From contig CM073560.1 of NCBI GenBank assembly GCA_037074615.1, forward strand, positions 9,183,501-9,247,500: a stretch of DNA of 64,000 nt. Direction: 5' to 3'. Positions 1-13,069 of this stretch are shown here, in pieces. Numbering within the stretch: position 1 is the first letter of the stretch; every line of letters begins with the position of its first letter. The translations under genes and the position numbers were made by a program. The notes under the pieces are model-generated. The model ran no database searches. It saw only the letters and a list, made by a program, of their open reading frames with translations, and was not told where the DNA came from. This stretch comes from Leucaena leucocephala. Taxonomy: Eukaryota > Streptophyta > Magnoliopsida > Fabales > Fabaceae.

Positions 1-975
1 ATTACTACTGAGATTCCCCCAAATCTCATCCCAAATAACCCGTTATAGGGGAGGCTATGTCGAAGTAAATTTTGGGAATTTTGAAAGACGCGGTTATGCT
101 GCCAAATATCTGGCAAAGTGGCAAAGAAAGGAACTGATACGTACTTTGTACGTAGGTACTGTCTAAGGAGGCTGGAAGTGAGTGGACCTAGCCGGTTCAT
201 CCAGTCTTTCCTGGGTACTTACGTAGAATGGTAGTTCTCACGGGAATTACCGAATCGGTACAAGATCAGTTACTTTCCAAAGACGAAGGGTAACAGTTAT
301 GCTGCCGGATTTCAGGCAGGAAGGATATATTAGAAATATGAGAATTTTGTAAATGTTATGATGTATAACAACTTATTAATTAATAATGAGTATTGTTTGG
401 CATGTTTGACTGATATATGATGGATGTATGCATATGTCTGCAAAGTTGAGTGCTGAAATTTACCACTATGAACAGTAACACGTGGTGACCTAATGATGTT
501 TGATAAATAGTTAAAAATAGTAAATGGATGAATAAATGTATAAAATTTTTATGGTAAATAGTAGACATATTAATATTCAATTTGATATATAGAATGCCTC
601 ATTTGTATGTCTACACATGGAGATATTAATTGTCCAAGTTGGGACCAGAATGCTGGATTTAGGGGGGAAATGCTGGATGAACAGTAAAGTTGTAACATTG
701 ACCTACGTTGACTTGGTCAAAGAATTGTCAATGAGTGATTTTTTCCTGAAAGATAATTGAGTTATCTTTGTGTATCAATTTGAACCACTTCATTTCAATT
801 TTTCTAGTATTAATTATGATTTTTCAAACTCAGGTCACTCATCTGGAATTTGCACAATGAACAGTACTTGATAAGCATAAAACTCCAGATTGAGAAATTG
901 GACTTCAATGACCTCTAAAGTGGTTCTAAATGCTACCTAATGGTCCCTAAAACATACAAAAATAAGGATGTTTCA
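1..975 (+). mobile_element. Tekay-like Gypsy LTR, 3' part
   Basis: This is the 3' part of a long LTR whose beginning lies left of the window. It aligns by eye with the LTR at 28164-30995: the same 'gattcccc..aatctcatccc' block near its start, the same CACGTGGTGAC block near 480, and the same terminal GGATGTTTCA ending at 975. Because the left end is missing I cannot tell a solo LTR from the end of a full element. The right flank is TATAC. Confidence 0.85.
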
Positions 976-2013
976 TATACTGACTCTGGTTAACCTCACC
1001 TATACATGCCTTGGTGTTTTGGCCTGTCCAGAATGACCAAAATGCCCTTTATTCATCTATTACTCTTTAGTACAACACAAGGGCATTTTCGTAATTTCGT
1101 ACTTTTCCGGGGTTCTGCTAGACACTGGCCTACCTATCAGTCCAAGGGACTTACTGGGCCTTTGATGGCGCCATTATTGGGCCTCCTAGGGTCCATTACC
1201 TGTATGGCATGCATCATGAGGAATCTTCCCCAGTAATGTTCATCGGGTATTTTCGCCGTTATACACTGTTTATACACATCTCCGGACACCGGTTCCTTTT
1301 ATCAGATACACTAGCCTACTGTGTCTAGGCATCCTTTTGGGTCACAACAGGCATCTGACTGATGTCATCTGACCTCATTCAGTCTCAGTTCAAATACCGA
1401 TAAATCTCCCTATCGGATACCCGGAGGCCACACACTCCCGTCTAAATTCACTAATTTGTGAATAACTTTTTCTACAGACCTCCTATTGGTATCCTGTCAG
1501 TTTCCTGACATCCGCCTCAACAGGACGCATCATCTTGTAATTTCTCACTTATATCTGAGATCTAGGATACCTGTAGGAATTTTTTATACTTTTAGACTAT
1601 CAGATCAATTTTGGCTATCTGGAGTCCTGAGAAAATTCCTATATTAAGCTAGATTACCCAGCATCACTTGCTCTATCTACTGGTAAAATATGTGTCTGAT
1701 CTGAATACGATCACTTTTTTTGCCTATTTCGGTCCAGGTTTTCATAATTACACTTTTGCCCCGGAAGCTTTTCTTCTTTTCAATTAAGTCCCTTTATTTG
1801 GCTAAAGTTATACTTAAAGACCCCACATTTTTGTCTACTTTTCCTTTTTAGCCTTAAACTTTTTATAATTGCACTTAAGTCCTTACATTTTCTTTCTTTT
1901 CCAATTTAATCCCTTTCTTTACATAAATAGCCATATCTTTTTCCTGAAAAATAACTCATATATTTCATTCAATATGTACATACAAATCAGTACAGAAAAT
2001 TAGGGATATTACA
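976..2013 (-). mobile_element. Tekay-like Gypsy LTR, 5' part (minus)
   Basis: Read on the minus strand this starts TGTAATATCCCTAATTTTCTG at 2013 and runs through the usual U3 of the family to a break at 976, where the plus-strand LTR abuts it head-on. In the related LTR the break corresponds to the 'cagagtcagtata' block near 29200. The simplest reading is that the plus LTR inserted into this one and the remainder lies left of the window. Confidence 0.8.
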
Positions 2014-4036
2014 TTCACTCTCTCTCTCTCTCCATCTCTATTCTCTCTCTTTCATCTGCAACTTTCCTATATCCTAAGCAATAGAATTAAAGGAAAGTTT
2101 TGTTTCCATCTTCATCTTCTCCTTCTACATTCACCATGAATGTTACTGATCTATTTACTGTTGTTGTTGAGGTCTTGACAGCTATGGAATGCTAGATCCA
2201 TTATGCTCTCTTAGATAGTTTACTACCTGTTGGGTAGCTTTCCCTTAGTCCTTAGCTTTTCCTCTAAAGTTTCTTCTTTACATAGGTCAGAGTCTATACA
2301 TAGCATAATAATATTTTTATTATTATCCTATCCATAGCTCTACTTAACTCAAGCTTAACTTGAGATAATATTCTTAATCTGATAATCCCCTAATTTTCTT
2401 TCTATTCACAGTTAACCTTATCAAGAGAGAGACATTTCTCTATTCTAACTATTAAATTTATAAGAATAATCCTCTAATTTATTAAAGCATGTACTAGAAT
2501 AAATTACTTACCTTATTCCTAAACTTGCCAAGTCCCTAAGCTCCTTAGATTACTCCTAGCTCGGTCAGGCCTCATCATTTTTCCTTCCTTCCTTTCTTTT
2601 TCTTTCTCTCTTTCTTTTTTTTCTCTTTCTCTCTCTTCCTTTCTCTTCTTGCCATGGATGGGGAATGGAATAGAGGGGGTGGGGGTATTTATAGGGTAGG
2701 CGTAGTGGCCAAATTACCATTTTACCCTCCAAGGTCATAATATTTACGGAGCCTCCAGAACTAGCCTCGTGTCCCTATGACATCATCAAGGGGACACCTT
2801 GCATGCTAGGTGACGCTATGGTGGGGCCTTTGGGGCCACCTCAGCTGCTGACTCAGCGCTTCTAGAGAATTCTATAATCTTATCTCGTAATAAACGGCTG
2901 AAATTGTGCCACGTGTCCTTAGCTTTTTCTTGAGTTTTCTTCTTCCCCTAGATTAGTGCCATGTGGCATCTTGGTGGGTTCCATGAGGACACCTTTCATG
3001 CCACCTAATGGCTTCTGGATAAATCCACAGCTCTATCTGATCAATTCCCCAATTATAACTTCAATCGAGTAATTATACTTTATTGAAAATCATTAAAATA
3101 CTATTTTAATTCCATTTGGACCCACATAATTCTTGGGCTATATTTTTGGACTTCTTGGAATGACATCTTGGGTCTCTAATCAATCTCAAGTACTCTGATG
3201 GCTTCATTCCTAAGAAACTTTCCTTATACCAATATCCTTAAATTATCCTAATTTTTTAGATAAATTCTATTTAACTCTTTTAGTGGTTCTAACATGTTTA
3301 GAAATTTATTCTAATATAAAATAAATTTCTTGAAAAGTCTCATAATTTTTTGAGACTCAGAAGTCCTGATAAAAATTACATACATTTCTTCTAAACCCTT
3401 TATCGGTGTCCTTTTTCACCGTAAAATTAATAATTAATTCTATAGGACTCCTTTTTAAATTTTATTAGTTTTATAAATTCTTATATTAATTATAAGAATT
3501 TAACACAAAATTTTATCTAATTATGAGGTCCGAAAGATACTACAATAATTGCCAAACTTCTAAAATTAATATCAATTTTTCAGGACCTCAAATCAAAATT
3601 TCATGTTGCATTAAACTGATCAGAATAACTTTCTCTATTTTATGGTAAACTTTAGGACTAAAATGATTCCAGACAATTTTTGGCCTTTTTTTGGCTCAAC
3701 TTTCTATAATTACTATTTTACCCCTAAACTTTTAGAAATTGCACTTTAGTCCCTCAAATTTTTATAATTACACATAATGTCCCACAACTTGTGTCTACTT
3801 CCATTTTGCACCATAGAACTTTTAGACTTTCACTTTAGTCCCTTTCTTTTCCAAAATGACCATTATACCCATAGGGACTTTCACTATTTACATACAAGTC
3901 CTTATGCTTTCGCTTATTTGTAGTTTAGTCCCTAAAAACTTTCTATATATTTTTGGGACTTCTGCTTAAAGGGGTCTAGTAACCTACCTATTTCAGGCTA
4001 CTTTTTAAGTCTGAGCCAAAAAATTGGGATATTACA
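2014..4036 (-). mobile_element. Tekay-like Gypsy LTR, minus, interrupted on its left
   Basis: The minus-strand LTR start TGTAATATCCCAATTTTTTGG lies at 4036. U3 holds the family's 'cagaagtcccaaaaatatat' block, then a TATA box at 2686-2693, then a purine-rich transcribed leader (a CT run on the plus strand, 2578-2648). It is interrupted at 2013 by another LTR of the same orientation, so its 3' end is not seen. The flank right of 4036 is GCAAA. Most of the interval lacks any ORF. Confidence 0.75.
2686..2693 (-). promoter_or_regulatory. LTR TATA box
   Basis: Minus-strand TATAAATACCCCC, about 1.35 kb downstream of the LTR start. The same TATA-plus-C-run recurs in most 3-kb LTRs of this window, which supports it as the U3/R promoter. 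Confidence 0.6.
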
Positions 4037-4239
4037 GCAAAACACAATTAACAAAGACAGAAAGAATTGAATCATAAACTAATCATTGGAATAATCAAAA
4101 TTAGGGACAATGTCAATAAACATTCAATTAATAAAAAATATGACAGTAAGCACACATTTCATTCGATTAAAGCGCAATGTTAGCATAGGAAATTTCAAAA
4201 ACATAGATTCAAAGACCATAAAACAATGTTAGTTCACCT

Positions 4240-6123
4240 CTCCCCATTATTATCATCAATCAAAAAGAGAATCAGAAGAGGAAGGTCGCTGAGAAGTAGG
4301 GTTAGAAGGGGTTGGCTTAGTGGTTGGTGCATGGATTTGCTCAGAAGTATATGGAGAAGTTGGTGCAGTAGTGGGTGGAGGAATTTGGGGGCAAGTGGAG
4401 GTGAAATTGGAATTGATTCAGCAGCCAATGGAGCAGAAGTCTAAGGTGTGGCCAGAAGTTCTTCTACTGAGAAGAAAGTATTGGAAGTTGCAATCCTGTT
4501 CTTCAACTCAATGACTTCTTATCCTAACACCCTGATGGCTTGCCTCTGCAGATCAATAATACGTTTGAGAGAGATGACTTGAGCACTAGTGATTTCATCT
4601 CCTTTAGCAACTTCAGAGATAATCTTGTTCTACAAAGATTGTCTAAATTGATTGAGCAACTTTGCAATATTGTGAATTATATCTTATGTGCTCCCTCAAA
4701 CTCAAGCCAGCATTCTCTCTTTAGAGCTCTTTAGTTCTTGTTGAACCAGATGTTGAACTACAACTTAGGCAAATCAAGGAGCAGATAGAGGTTGAGCAGG
4801 ACCTGCAGAAGATTATTCTTCTTCTGGCTATCATGAAGTGGTCATTGGCTGCTTCCCTTTTCTGAGCTCTCTTGCCACCAGTAGGCAAGGGTAGAGAAAT
4901 CCTCATATGATGAATTTGCTTAGCCCCAAAATGTGGTATTTTTACCTTTTTCTCTCCCTTCTCCAGATAAGCTATATTGTTGCATTGAAGGATGAAAGAC
5001 ACCAATTGGGGATAGGGTATTGGAGTGGGGCATTTGGCTTATCAAAATGAAAGTTCCTGATCTCACTATAGATCAAAGCCCAATATTTTTCTTCTCACCG
5101 TTTATAATCTAGCCAATAGTAGGTAATCCTATTGAGGGAGATAGGTGAAGCTTCCTGACTTAATCACCATGCTACTTTTGTAAATGTAGTGAATTATCCT
5201 ATGATAATAATCACATACTTCCTTTGGTATGAACTTCTGATCTCCTGTGAAGTTGGCACTAAGCATGAGAATTTGGTAAATATTCTTCAGAGACAATGCA
5301 GGACCTTTCTCATGGTCAGTGGTCTTGAGTAGGAAGTTAATTATATCCTGATCAAGCTCGATCTCTCTTCCTCTCAACTGAGTGACCATATGACTACTTA
5401 TCAGCTCACCCTCATCATTAGCCTCATCAACCATCGTCATATTAGAGTAGAACCTTCTAACTACTCTCTAGGCTATATAAGAGATTACTTCCCAACCAAT
5501 TCTCATAGTACTTCATCATGTTAGAGAGGTCTAGCTGAGACTTGTCATTTTACTTAGATAGCCTAGGTCCACATAGGCTACTGGACAAAACTCTCTCTAC
5601 AAATTATGCCTTGAATTTTCCCTTATCAACCCCTTTGTTCAGATCCTTAGTAAGTACAGCAAGAGAAGCATCGGAAGGATTATGGATAAAGGTGGGAATA
5701 GATGTAGAAGAACTAGGTGCAACACTTGATGTACCTTGAGAAGAGTCATCTCTTCCTTTCCTTGCCGTTTGCTTGATTCTTTGGCAGGTGGTAGCAGGAA
5801 CAGAGGGTTGAGGAGAGCCCATATTGATAGAAATATGAATGGCCCGACTGATGTAGTCATCTGAATGGGTGTTCTCAGACTCTATTTCCTCATGCACAGT
5901 ATAGATAATAGATGTCTCTTTCTCTTAGATACTTTCTGATCACTTTGTCTTATTTTTGAGCTCGGTTGAGATGTCTCTATGCTCTATTGTGGCGGTGTAG
6001 CTTTCTCCTTTAGAGGAACTTCATTTTTCTCACCTTTGGCTTATATTTGGAAATAGAGGAAGTTTCTTTCTTCTTCACCTCTCCACTATCTGGCTCATCT
6101 CCAATGATCTTCATTCTTGCCAT
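4240..6123 (-). pseudogene. broken ORF resembling 'putative plant transposon protein' family
   Basis: The minus-strand ATG at 6123 opens MARMKIIGDEPDSGEV and hits a stop after about 36 codons. Further open pieces lie at 5897-5604 (Ser/Thr-rich linker), 5440-5129 (the best conserved, with the motif GREIELDQDIINFLL and the helix-rich stretch EVCDYYHRIIHYIYKSS) and 5005-4721, followed by a Pro/Ser/Thr-rich tail to about 4240. This order, basic N-terminus, helical core, Pro-rich tail, matches the plant family annotated as putative transposon protein (PF20167-like, from memory). No zinc knuckle or polymerase is present. At least three stops or frameshifts break it. Its leader runs straight out of the LTR-like block at 6361-7201, so it may be the gag-position ORF of a non-autonomous LTR element. 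The family assignment is moderate; the fact that it is broken is clear. Confidence 0.5.
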
Positions 6124-6360
6124 TGTTTATTAGAAAATAGGGAAATGTCAAGGATAAAAGGGTGAAATTTTTAAAATTGATGGAGAGAAATGGGTTGGAG
6201 ATGTTGGGGAGGAAGTTTTAGAATGATTAAAGAGATGAATTGAAGATTGGAAAGCAATTATGGAATTTTGGTTTTAGAGAAACTGACAATTTTTTGAATA
6301 GGGTTTCGTGAACTGACACAGTGACGGTCTAATTTTGCTTTATAACTGATAATTTATAAG

Positions 6361-7201
6361 CGCTTCTGTAAGACCCCTATTTGAAGTGTTTATTTTATCT
6401 ATATCAATGTAACGGTCAAAAATTACTTTATCAAATCAGCTTATTTATCGAATGACTTTTTGATAAGTTCTCTTATCGAAGAGTTGTTTGATAAATATCA
6501 GTATCTTGATACTAGAAACACAACTTATTTATCTAATAGCTTTTCGATAAGTAGCTTTATCGAAGAGGTGTTCGATAAATATCAATACTTGACATTATAA
6601 ACTACTTTAGCAATACTTATAGTCAAAATATCTATATTTATCAAATACCTTATCATAAATATCCTTATTAATAAGTTCTTTTTAAATCAGAGAGAAACTA
6701 AACAATTGACTTCATTTATCGAAGTATTTATCGATCTATGCTTTGATAAATACCTTTTGAAAAACAAATTTGGCAAGCTTTCTGATAAATGACTTTATCG
6801 AAGTCTTTATTGATAAATTCCTTCTATCGATCAATAATTCGATAAGATCTTTTTAAGATTGTTTTATAAACTGAGTTTATGATTCACTCATCGAAAGCTT
6901 GTTCGATAAATACCTTTATCGAATAAGTCTTCAAAAAATTCCAGTTCTGAAGTAGCGACTCAGACTTTTCATAGGCTAAGTTTATACTCATTTATCGAAA
7001 TCTTTATCGATAAGTATTCTTATCGAATAAGGCTTTGAAAATATCTTTTGAAAATAAGATTTTTTAACACATTTTCTTTCTTACTTATCGAGGAGTTTAT
7101 CGATCGATGAGTTTATCGATCGATAAGTTTATCGAAAAATAAGCTAAATTTAAATAGTCTTTGAAAATTATTTGTCATCATCAAAATATTAGAGTTAAAC
7201 A
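6361..7201 (-). mobile_element. Copia-like LTR rich in TTATCGA/GATAAA motifs
   Basis: On the minus strand it starts TGTTTAACTCTAATATTTTG and continues 'atgatgac'. The same start recurs at 54019, where it follows a Copia-type polypurine tract (AAAAAGGGGGAGAA). Across about 780 bp the sequence is saturated with TTATCGAA, TATCGATA and CGATAAAT in both orientations. The left limit is uncertain; a TATA-like 'ttataaatta' near 6350 leads into the leader of the ORF at 6123. The right flank has no PPT, so this would be a 5' or solo LTR. Confidence 0.5.
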
Positions 7202-7362
7202 TAGTGAAATTCCATGTCCTCAACAGAAAATAAAGATCCTAAAATTAGGAAGCCTGAATTATGTGAAAAGAAAAGATTGGAACTAATAAACTCTCCAATG
7301 AAGCTCATATCTCTTCCGTCTAGTTGCAGCAACAAGCAACGGAGCAAGAAAATGTGAAACTC
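7202..7362. other. unassigned spacer
   Basis: Purine-rich sequence with no ORF or repeat boundary that I can identify. It may be internal sequence of the neighbouring LTR element. Confidence 0.3.
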
Positions 7363-9130
7363 AATGATAACTTATAAGTGTATATTTTAGCATGTTAATT
7401 GGTGCTTTATTTAGTGGTTTTACATGCATTTTGGGCCTTATTGCATCCATTTGTCCTTATTTTTATCTTAAAGTCTACTATGCAAAGATAGGGCTAAAAA
7501 GGTCATTTTTGTCATATTTTATGGAATTACTCTTAAACAATTAAATTATTGGAACATTTGATGCTACTTCCCTGGAATTTCACTGTAGGATGCTTTGGGA
7601 GAAGTTGGAGTTGAGTAGTTGAATTTGAGAAATGACAATTAAGGACTGAAGATATTAGCAAAAAAAATTACCTTCAAGATTTCAGAAACAATACTTGACG
7701 AGTGTCAAATTGTACATGTATTTTAGGTGTTATTTTTTTAGCTCTTTATCACTTTTATTAGGTATTTTGGGCATAATTCATAATATATTGTGCATAGAGG
7801 TTAGTGAAGTCATTTATTAGGTTTAGTGCATTTTTATATGTTTTAGTTTATTTTTGTGTATTTGTAGTTTGATCTCTTTGGCTTGGTATGTCATGTAGGG
7901 AACTCGAATCAATACTCATCAAGAGGAGACAAATTTCAGAAATTCCACTCAAGTACCTGAAATTGAAGAAATACAAAAAAGGACCTAGACTTATTGATGT
8001 CCAAGGACCTAAAATTTAAGAATTCCAGCAAAATCAGATCTTGAATTGGCGCTCAACTCTGGTTCATATTCTCACGACTTCATCAATGTTTACCCATTCG
8101 AACACTATGCTCGGACTTCACCATAACTCCAAATCAACTTCTCTGTCTCCTTACTCAAATTTTCGGCTAGTTCCACCTTCCACCACCATATTTCGGCCAG
8201 ATTTCTCCATTTCAACCATTCGTCCTCTTCATCTATCCAAGTTTGAGGCCTTCACACCTCCAAACATCTCGATGGCTTTTGGAACTTCTGAAGCTCGGTT
8301 GAGCTTAATTACATCTGAGTCCATGATTCTCCCTCTCTTTGATGTATTGGAGATCTAATCCGAGTTCCTAGGGCTTAAGGGAAGTTCTATTGTATATAGT
8401 TTCAATTCCCTATGCTCTTGTACTTCAATTATAGTTTCTAGGGTCTCGGGACTTGATTGATGTATTTTGGATGAGTTGGATTACTATTTTGTATGACTTT
8501 GTATATTGATATTTGATTTGGATTTATGCTTAATGGATTCCGATTTCTTTGATATTTCATGCTTCCATTACCTTTGATTCCACCACATTTGTTGGGTCAA
8601 TGGTGTGTTAGGATTGAAGAGAACACTTAGTGGCAATGTAGGGTAGCCTAATTGTTGGATGAAAGGTGTAAGTAATTAGAATCCATGTCCTTGATGCTCT
8701 TAGCTAGAACTCTAGGGTCTTAGGGTTCATTTAAGAGTTGAGAGAATCTTGAGGAATTAATTCAATCTAGGCTCGAAATACTATTCTAGGTGGCTAGCGG
8801 TGTTGGTCTAGTTAGACGCAATTGAACTATCATTACTGGAACTAGGAAGGTTAGTTAGCCAATCATCAAGGAAAGCTCACTTCATCCATTGTCCATTATT
8901 TTTCATTCCATTGTGAAAAAGATAAAATTACAAATATTAGGCAATTCTAGCCTAGTTTTGCTAAGTTAGTATCCATTCTAGTACAGTCCCCCTTAGTTAA
9001 TTTGTAAATAACATCTACTTAGTTAGTAGTGTAATCCGCTCCTCAAAAGAGATCGACCTAGGTTAGCATTGCTATATTGTATTAGTTAGTCTAACTTTGT
9101 TTGATAGTCTTCACGGCATGGCTTGTCAAT
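7363..9130 (+). mobile_element. degenerate Gypsy LTR-like sequence (plus)
   Basis: It begins TGATAACTTATAAGTG and has the composition of Athila/TAT-type LTRs: 'ttttacatgcattttggg' near 7420, a short spurious ORF at 8041-8358, T-rich transcribed sequence at 8380-8560, and a terminal zone 'ctcctcaaaagagatcgacc' near 9040 like the usual 3' LTR end. No TSD or PBS could be fixed, so both ends are approximate. Confidence 0.35.
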
Positions 9131-9624
9131 ACTGAAGAATAAGTAAAAGGTAGAATTTTTTAGATATTCATTGTGTCACCCATCATGACGAGTGCGTCAT
9201 AAAATGCATGTGTGTGTTTTGCCAAAAATGGATAAAACCTGACCTATAAGCCCCAAGACCCGACTCCAAATGCTGCATTTAGGGTTCCATTTGAACCATT
9301 CATGCATTACGTAATCTATTCATCTATTCTCTCATTTTCTCACTTCTCTTGACCGATTGTTCACTTCATCTTCCATTCCTTCAATTTCTTTCATTTCCTC
9401 CACCATTTCTTCCATCCTTCCACCATAGGTGATGTGTAGCAGCTAAAGTTTAGAGGTGTAGCAGTTCCTATGCATGGGACTCTCTATTTTCTCTTTTGAG
9501 ATAGGTTGAAGTGGCTAGGGCATTGGTTCTACATTGGGGGAGTTCTTTTAGTTTCATTTTTATACTTTTAGTCTTCAATACATGTATTTGACTATCTTTT
9601 GTTGGATGTGCAGATTTTCCTTTT
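9131..9624. other. unassigned, no gene seen
   Basis: CT-rich sequence (9310-9420) followed by AT-rich sequence. No conserved ORF, terminal motif or tandem repeat recognised. It probably belongs to the adjacent degenerate LTR element. Confidence 0.3.
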
Positions 9625-10121
9625 TGTCATTATACCTTGGGACCTCAATCAAATAATAATTCCAACAATTTAATATAGCATAATTGGGGTCGTATTCTCT
9701 TGAGGAGTCTTTTATTAGTTCCTCAGTAAAACTAAACATAAAAAATGTAATAGTGACAAGGATAAAAATGGTTTAGGTTTTCAAAACTCTTTCAATTAGA
9801 AAAATGCAAAGAAATAAATATTAAATTACTATTTTTATAATTTTCTTTATAAAATGGAATGGTTGATGGAAATGGGTGTGAAAATATGAAATGGGAAGCT
9901 CTTGGAAATGTATTAGTGGCTATCCTAGTTCAAATAGGATAACAGGAGTTTGAATAACTAAGTCAAAATCAAGAACCTTAACCTACCATTTAAGTTCAAT
10001 GCACAATTAGTGAAAACCTCTCTCTAAACCATGTAAAGGTGACACCTTTCTCTGCATTATTAAAATCGCCCTAGCCTTGCAATTGAGTTTAAAGGATGCA
10101 ATGTCCTCAAGTGATACCAAT

Positions 10122-13069
10122 TGAAACATCCTTACTTTCACCTCTCAGAGTATGCTTTTGGAAGTGATTAGATGCGCGAAAGTTTTACTTAGGCCCAAAA
10201 ATTAAAATTTTACAAATTGGTCCTCATAGTACTGTTCACTGTGACTTTTCCACATTTGGCAGTCCAACTTTAAAAAATCATAATTAATTTTGAAAAAATT
10301 GTATGGAGGTGGTCCAAATTTCTACTTGAAGCTCTTTCAATGTTCTTTAAGGAAAAAAATATAAATATAGAGTTTTACTGGAAATCAATACAATTAATTC
10401 ATTAAAATTATTGTTTATATGGTTATTTCTAGAACTTCTAGATTTTATGCCTCAACTTTAGAAATTTATATCTCCTAGCATACACATCCAATTGGCAAAT
10501 TACCATGATTTTAAAGCTTGATATGTGTACTACATGCTCAACAAAATTTCATGGACAAATTCATCCATTTGCTATGTCAAATTGGAGCTGGAAACTTACT
10601 ACTCTAGGACCTATGAATTTGGTCTGCTAACATTTTTCTTTAATTCTCTATAATTATTCTAGTTTGGTTGAACCATCCTCTTGGTTTCTTATATACATTC
10701 ATATACATAATGTAAATATACCATAATTATTCTATAGAATTCTATTACATAAATTGGCATATTATACAATATTTACATAAATAGATAATCCAGCATTACA
10801 TGTTAGAACATACAATTCTCTACTTTTCTTCTTCCATTCATTTGTTTTTCTTCATACAAGTTTCTCATGCTCAATTACCTATTATGGTTGATTAAGAGAG
10901 GCTGAGATTCTGGGGAATCTCAGTAGCAAACTTTACCATTCAATGCATGCAAAATGAATGCAAGTGTATGACATATTTCTCTTAACTTTCTCATGCTTTT
11001 AGTGACATGTTATCATGCTCAATGATACTATCATGCATAGCCATGGAAACTCATAGGGGCAAAGCATATTTCATTCTTACATGTCACCTATCATCATCTT
11101 ATAACATAAAACACATCAACACACAAGCATATACATCAAGCACACATGAAGGGTAATTTTACCTTATGGCTTTATCATTTTCTTCTTGCTCCCTTTGCCT
11201 TCAACCAACCAATGATTGCTTACTCAACCCCTCTAACTCATAATCTTTGATGTCTCAAGGTCCTAAATATAGCCACATTGATCATACAACTCATTAGGAC
11301 TAAGAGCTTACATCATAGTCAAGAGTAGCTCTCTAAACTTAACATCTTTCTCTTAATTTTAGGATTAGTGTTCTAACTTTCTAAAAATTATTCTCATATG
11401 CCAATCCTAGACAATTTTGCATGAGGAATCCAAATATGAGCTTGGATTTATCAAAATCACACTCCTTCCCCATGATCTGCCCTTGGCCGAGAGCTAGCAT
11501 TCTTAGTGCCAAAATTTTACTTTTGATTCTAATGCTTTCAACTTAACTTCCTCAACTTGGTTTCATATAATTTTTCATGTAGAATCCATTGAAAGCCTTA
11601 GTATAATCAAAATCATATCCTAGGGTATAGAACACAGCAAGGCCATGACACCCTCTTAGGCAACCAAGTCATGAATTCCAACCAACTACAAGCTAAAACC
11701 ACTTGAATCCTATCTATTACAACTTATTTTACCTACTTTAGCATCAAATTCATCCTTTCCTTATTCTTACACATTTTGTCCAGTATGCATGAGAGGAGAA
11801 TAAAATGATTTCTAACCATTTAATCTAACAATTAATCCTCCCAACTATAAGATTAAGGACTTAGGAGAAGATGTAACCTTGAATACTTGATCACCTTGGA
11901 TTTCATAATTTAGCTTGAGAGGAAATTTTGAAAAAGTTTCCCCATGGATTCTATATGCTTGGCCGGCCACTCAAGGGGGTATTTATAAACAATTCCAAGA
12001 TTAGATGGATGGCCAAGATTGCATATTACTAATGGATGATCAAGATTGCATTCACCTATCCTTCTTACATCATCTCCTCCTCCTCTTACATCATCTACAT
12101 GACATCATCAAGCCATGTGGCACCATTTGAGAAAGAATAAAGCTTCTTAAAAAATCTTGTCCAATCCTATACCAGCTTGGTCATAATTCTAAAAATCAGA
12201 TTGTTTCCTGAATCTAAATTTTATGAGGTTTCATAATTTATCTTCTAAAATTAGATTCAGTATATGTGTTCTTTCTAACTTTAACATTATTGGACTGGAA
12301 AGTATTAACCCTTGAAAATGAGCAAAATTCCCTTCATTTACGTTATAACACTAGGGGCATTTTCATCTTTTCATATTTGACCAGGGTATTCCTTAGCCTT
12401 AGTCCTCTATTCTTGTAACCCTTTTTAGCTTCATGTCTAGGGTTATATCCTTCGTTAGATATATGATCTAACATTACCCAAGAACTGCTACTATAACTTC
12501 AATTCTTTAGAAATTTATATCAATTAATCAGGGACTCTAATCAAAATTCTGACGCCCGTAAAATGGCTCAAACTAATCCCCTCTATCTTCTACTAAATAC
12601 CGGTTATTGGGTTTTCGATATATTTCCATATTTACATTTGTATCCTTGACCTTTTTATAAGAATGATAGCCATGTCCCTTAATTCTATGAAATTACACTT
12701 ATATTCCTTTAACTTATCACTACATTAACTTTAATCAATGGAACCTTTATAATTTACACTTTAGTCCCTTTGAACTTTCTTTCTTAGGACCTAAAGGACT
12801 TTCTCTCCTTATAGTTTAGTCATTTCTTTACAATTCCTTCATCTTTCTTTCTGAGCCCTTGAGACTCTCCTAGAGTCCCTATCTTTATTTATATATTTGG
12901 CCCTAAGAATTTTCTCTTTTTGCAGTTTAGTCCCTAAACTTCCTCTATTTGTACTTTAGTCCTTGAAAACCCTCCGTATATTTTTGGGATTTCTGCTCAA
13001 AGGAACTTGGTAACCTACCTATTTTAGGCTACTTTCTTGGCTTCTAGGCCTAAAAATTGGAATGTGACA
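10122..13069 (-). mobile_element. solo LTR, Tekay-like, TSD CCAAT
   Basis: It is bounded on the plus strand by TGAAACATCC (10122) and ..GGAATGTGACA (13069), so the minus-strand LTR reads TGTCACATTCC...GGATGTTTCA. A perfect 5-bp duplication CCAAT flanks it at 10117-10121 and 13070-13074. At 2,948 bp it is a usual length for this family, and it contains no PBS, PPT or ORF, so it is a solo LTR. The minus TATA box is at 11980-11987. It sits in the Athila/TAT-like LTR. Confidence 0.93.
11980..11987 (-). promoter_or_regulatory. LTR TATA box
   Basis: Minus-strand TATAAATACCCCC, in the same position relative to the LTR as in related copies. Confidence 0.55.

Noticed and set aside
2578..2648. CT-rich run as a separate microsatellite feature
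   Set aside because: It is the GA-rich leader of a minus-strand LTR, at the same place after the TATA box as in the related LTRs.
8041..8358. 105-codon plus-strand ORF
   Set aside because: Ser/Pro-rich, no start context, inside LTR-like DNA. Not supported as a gene.
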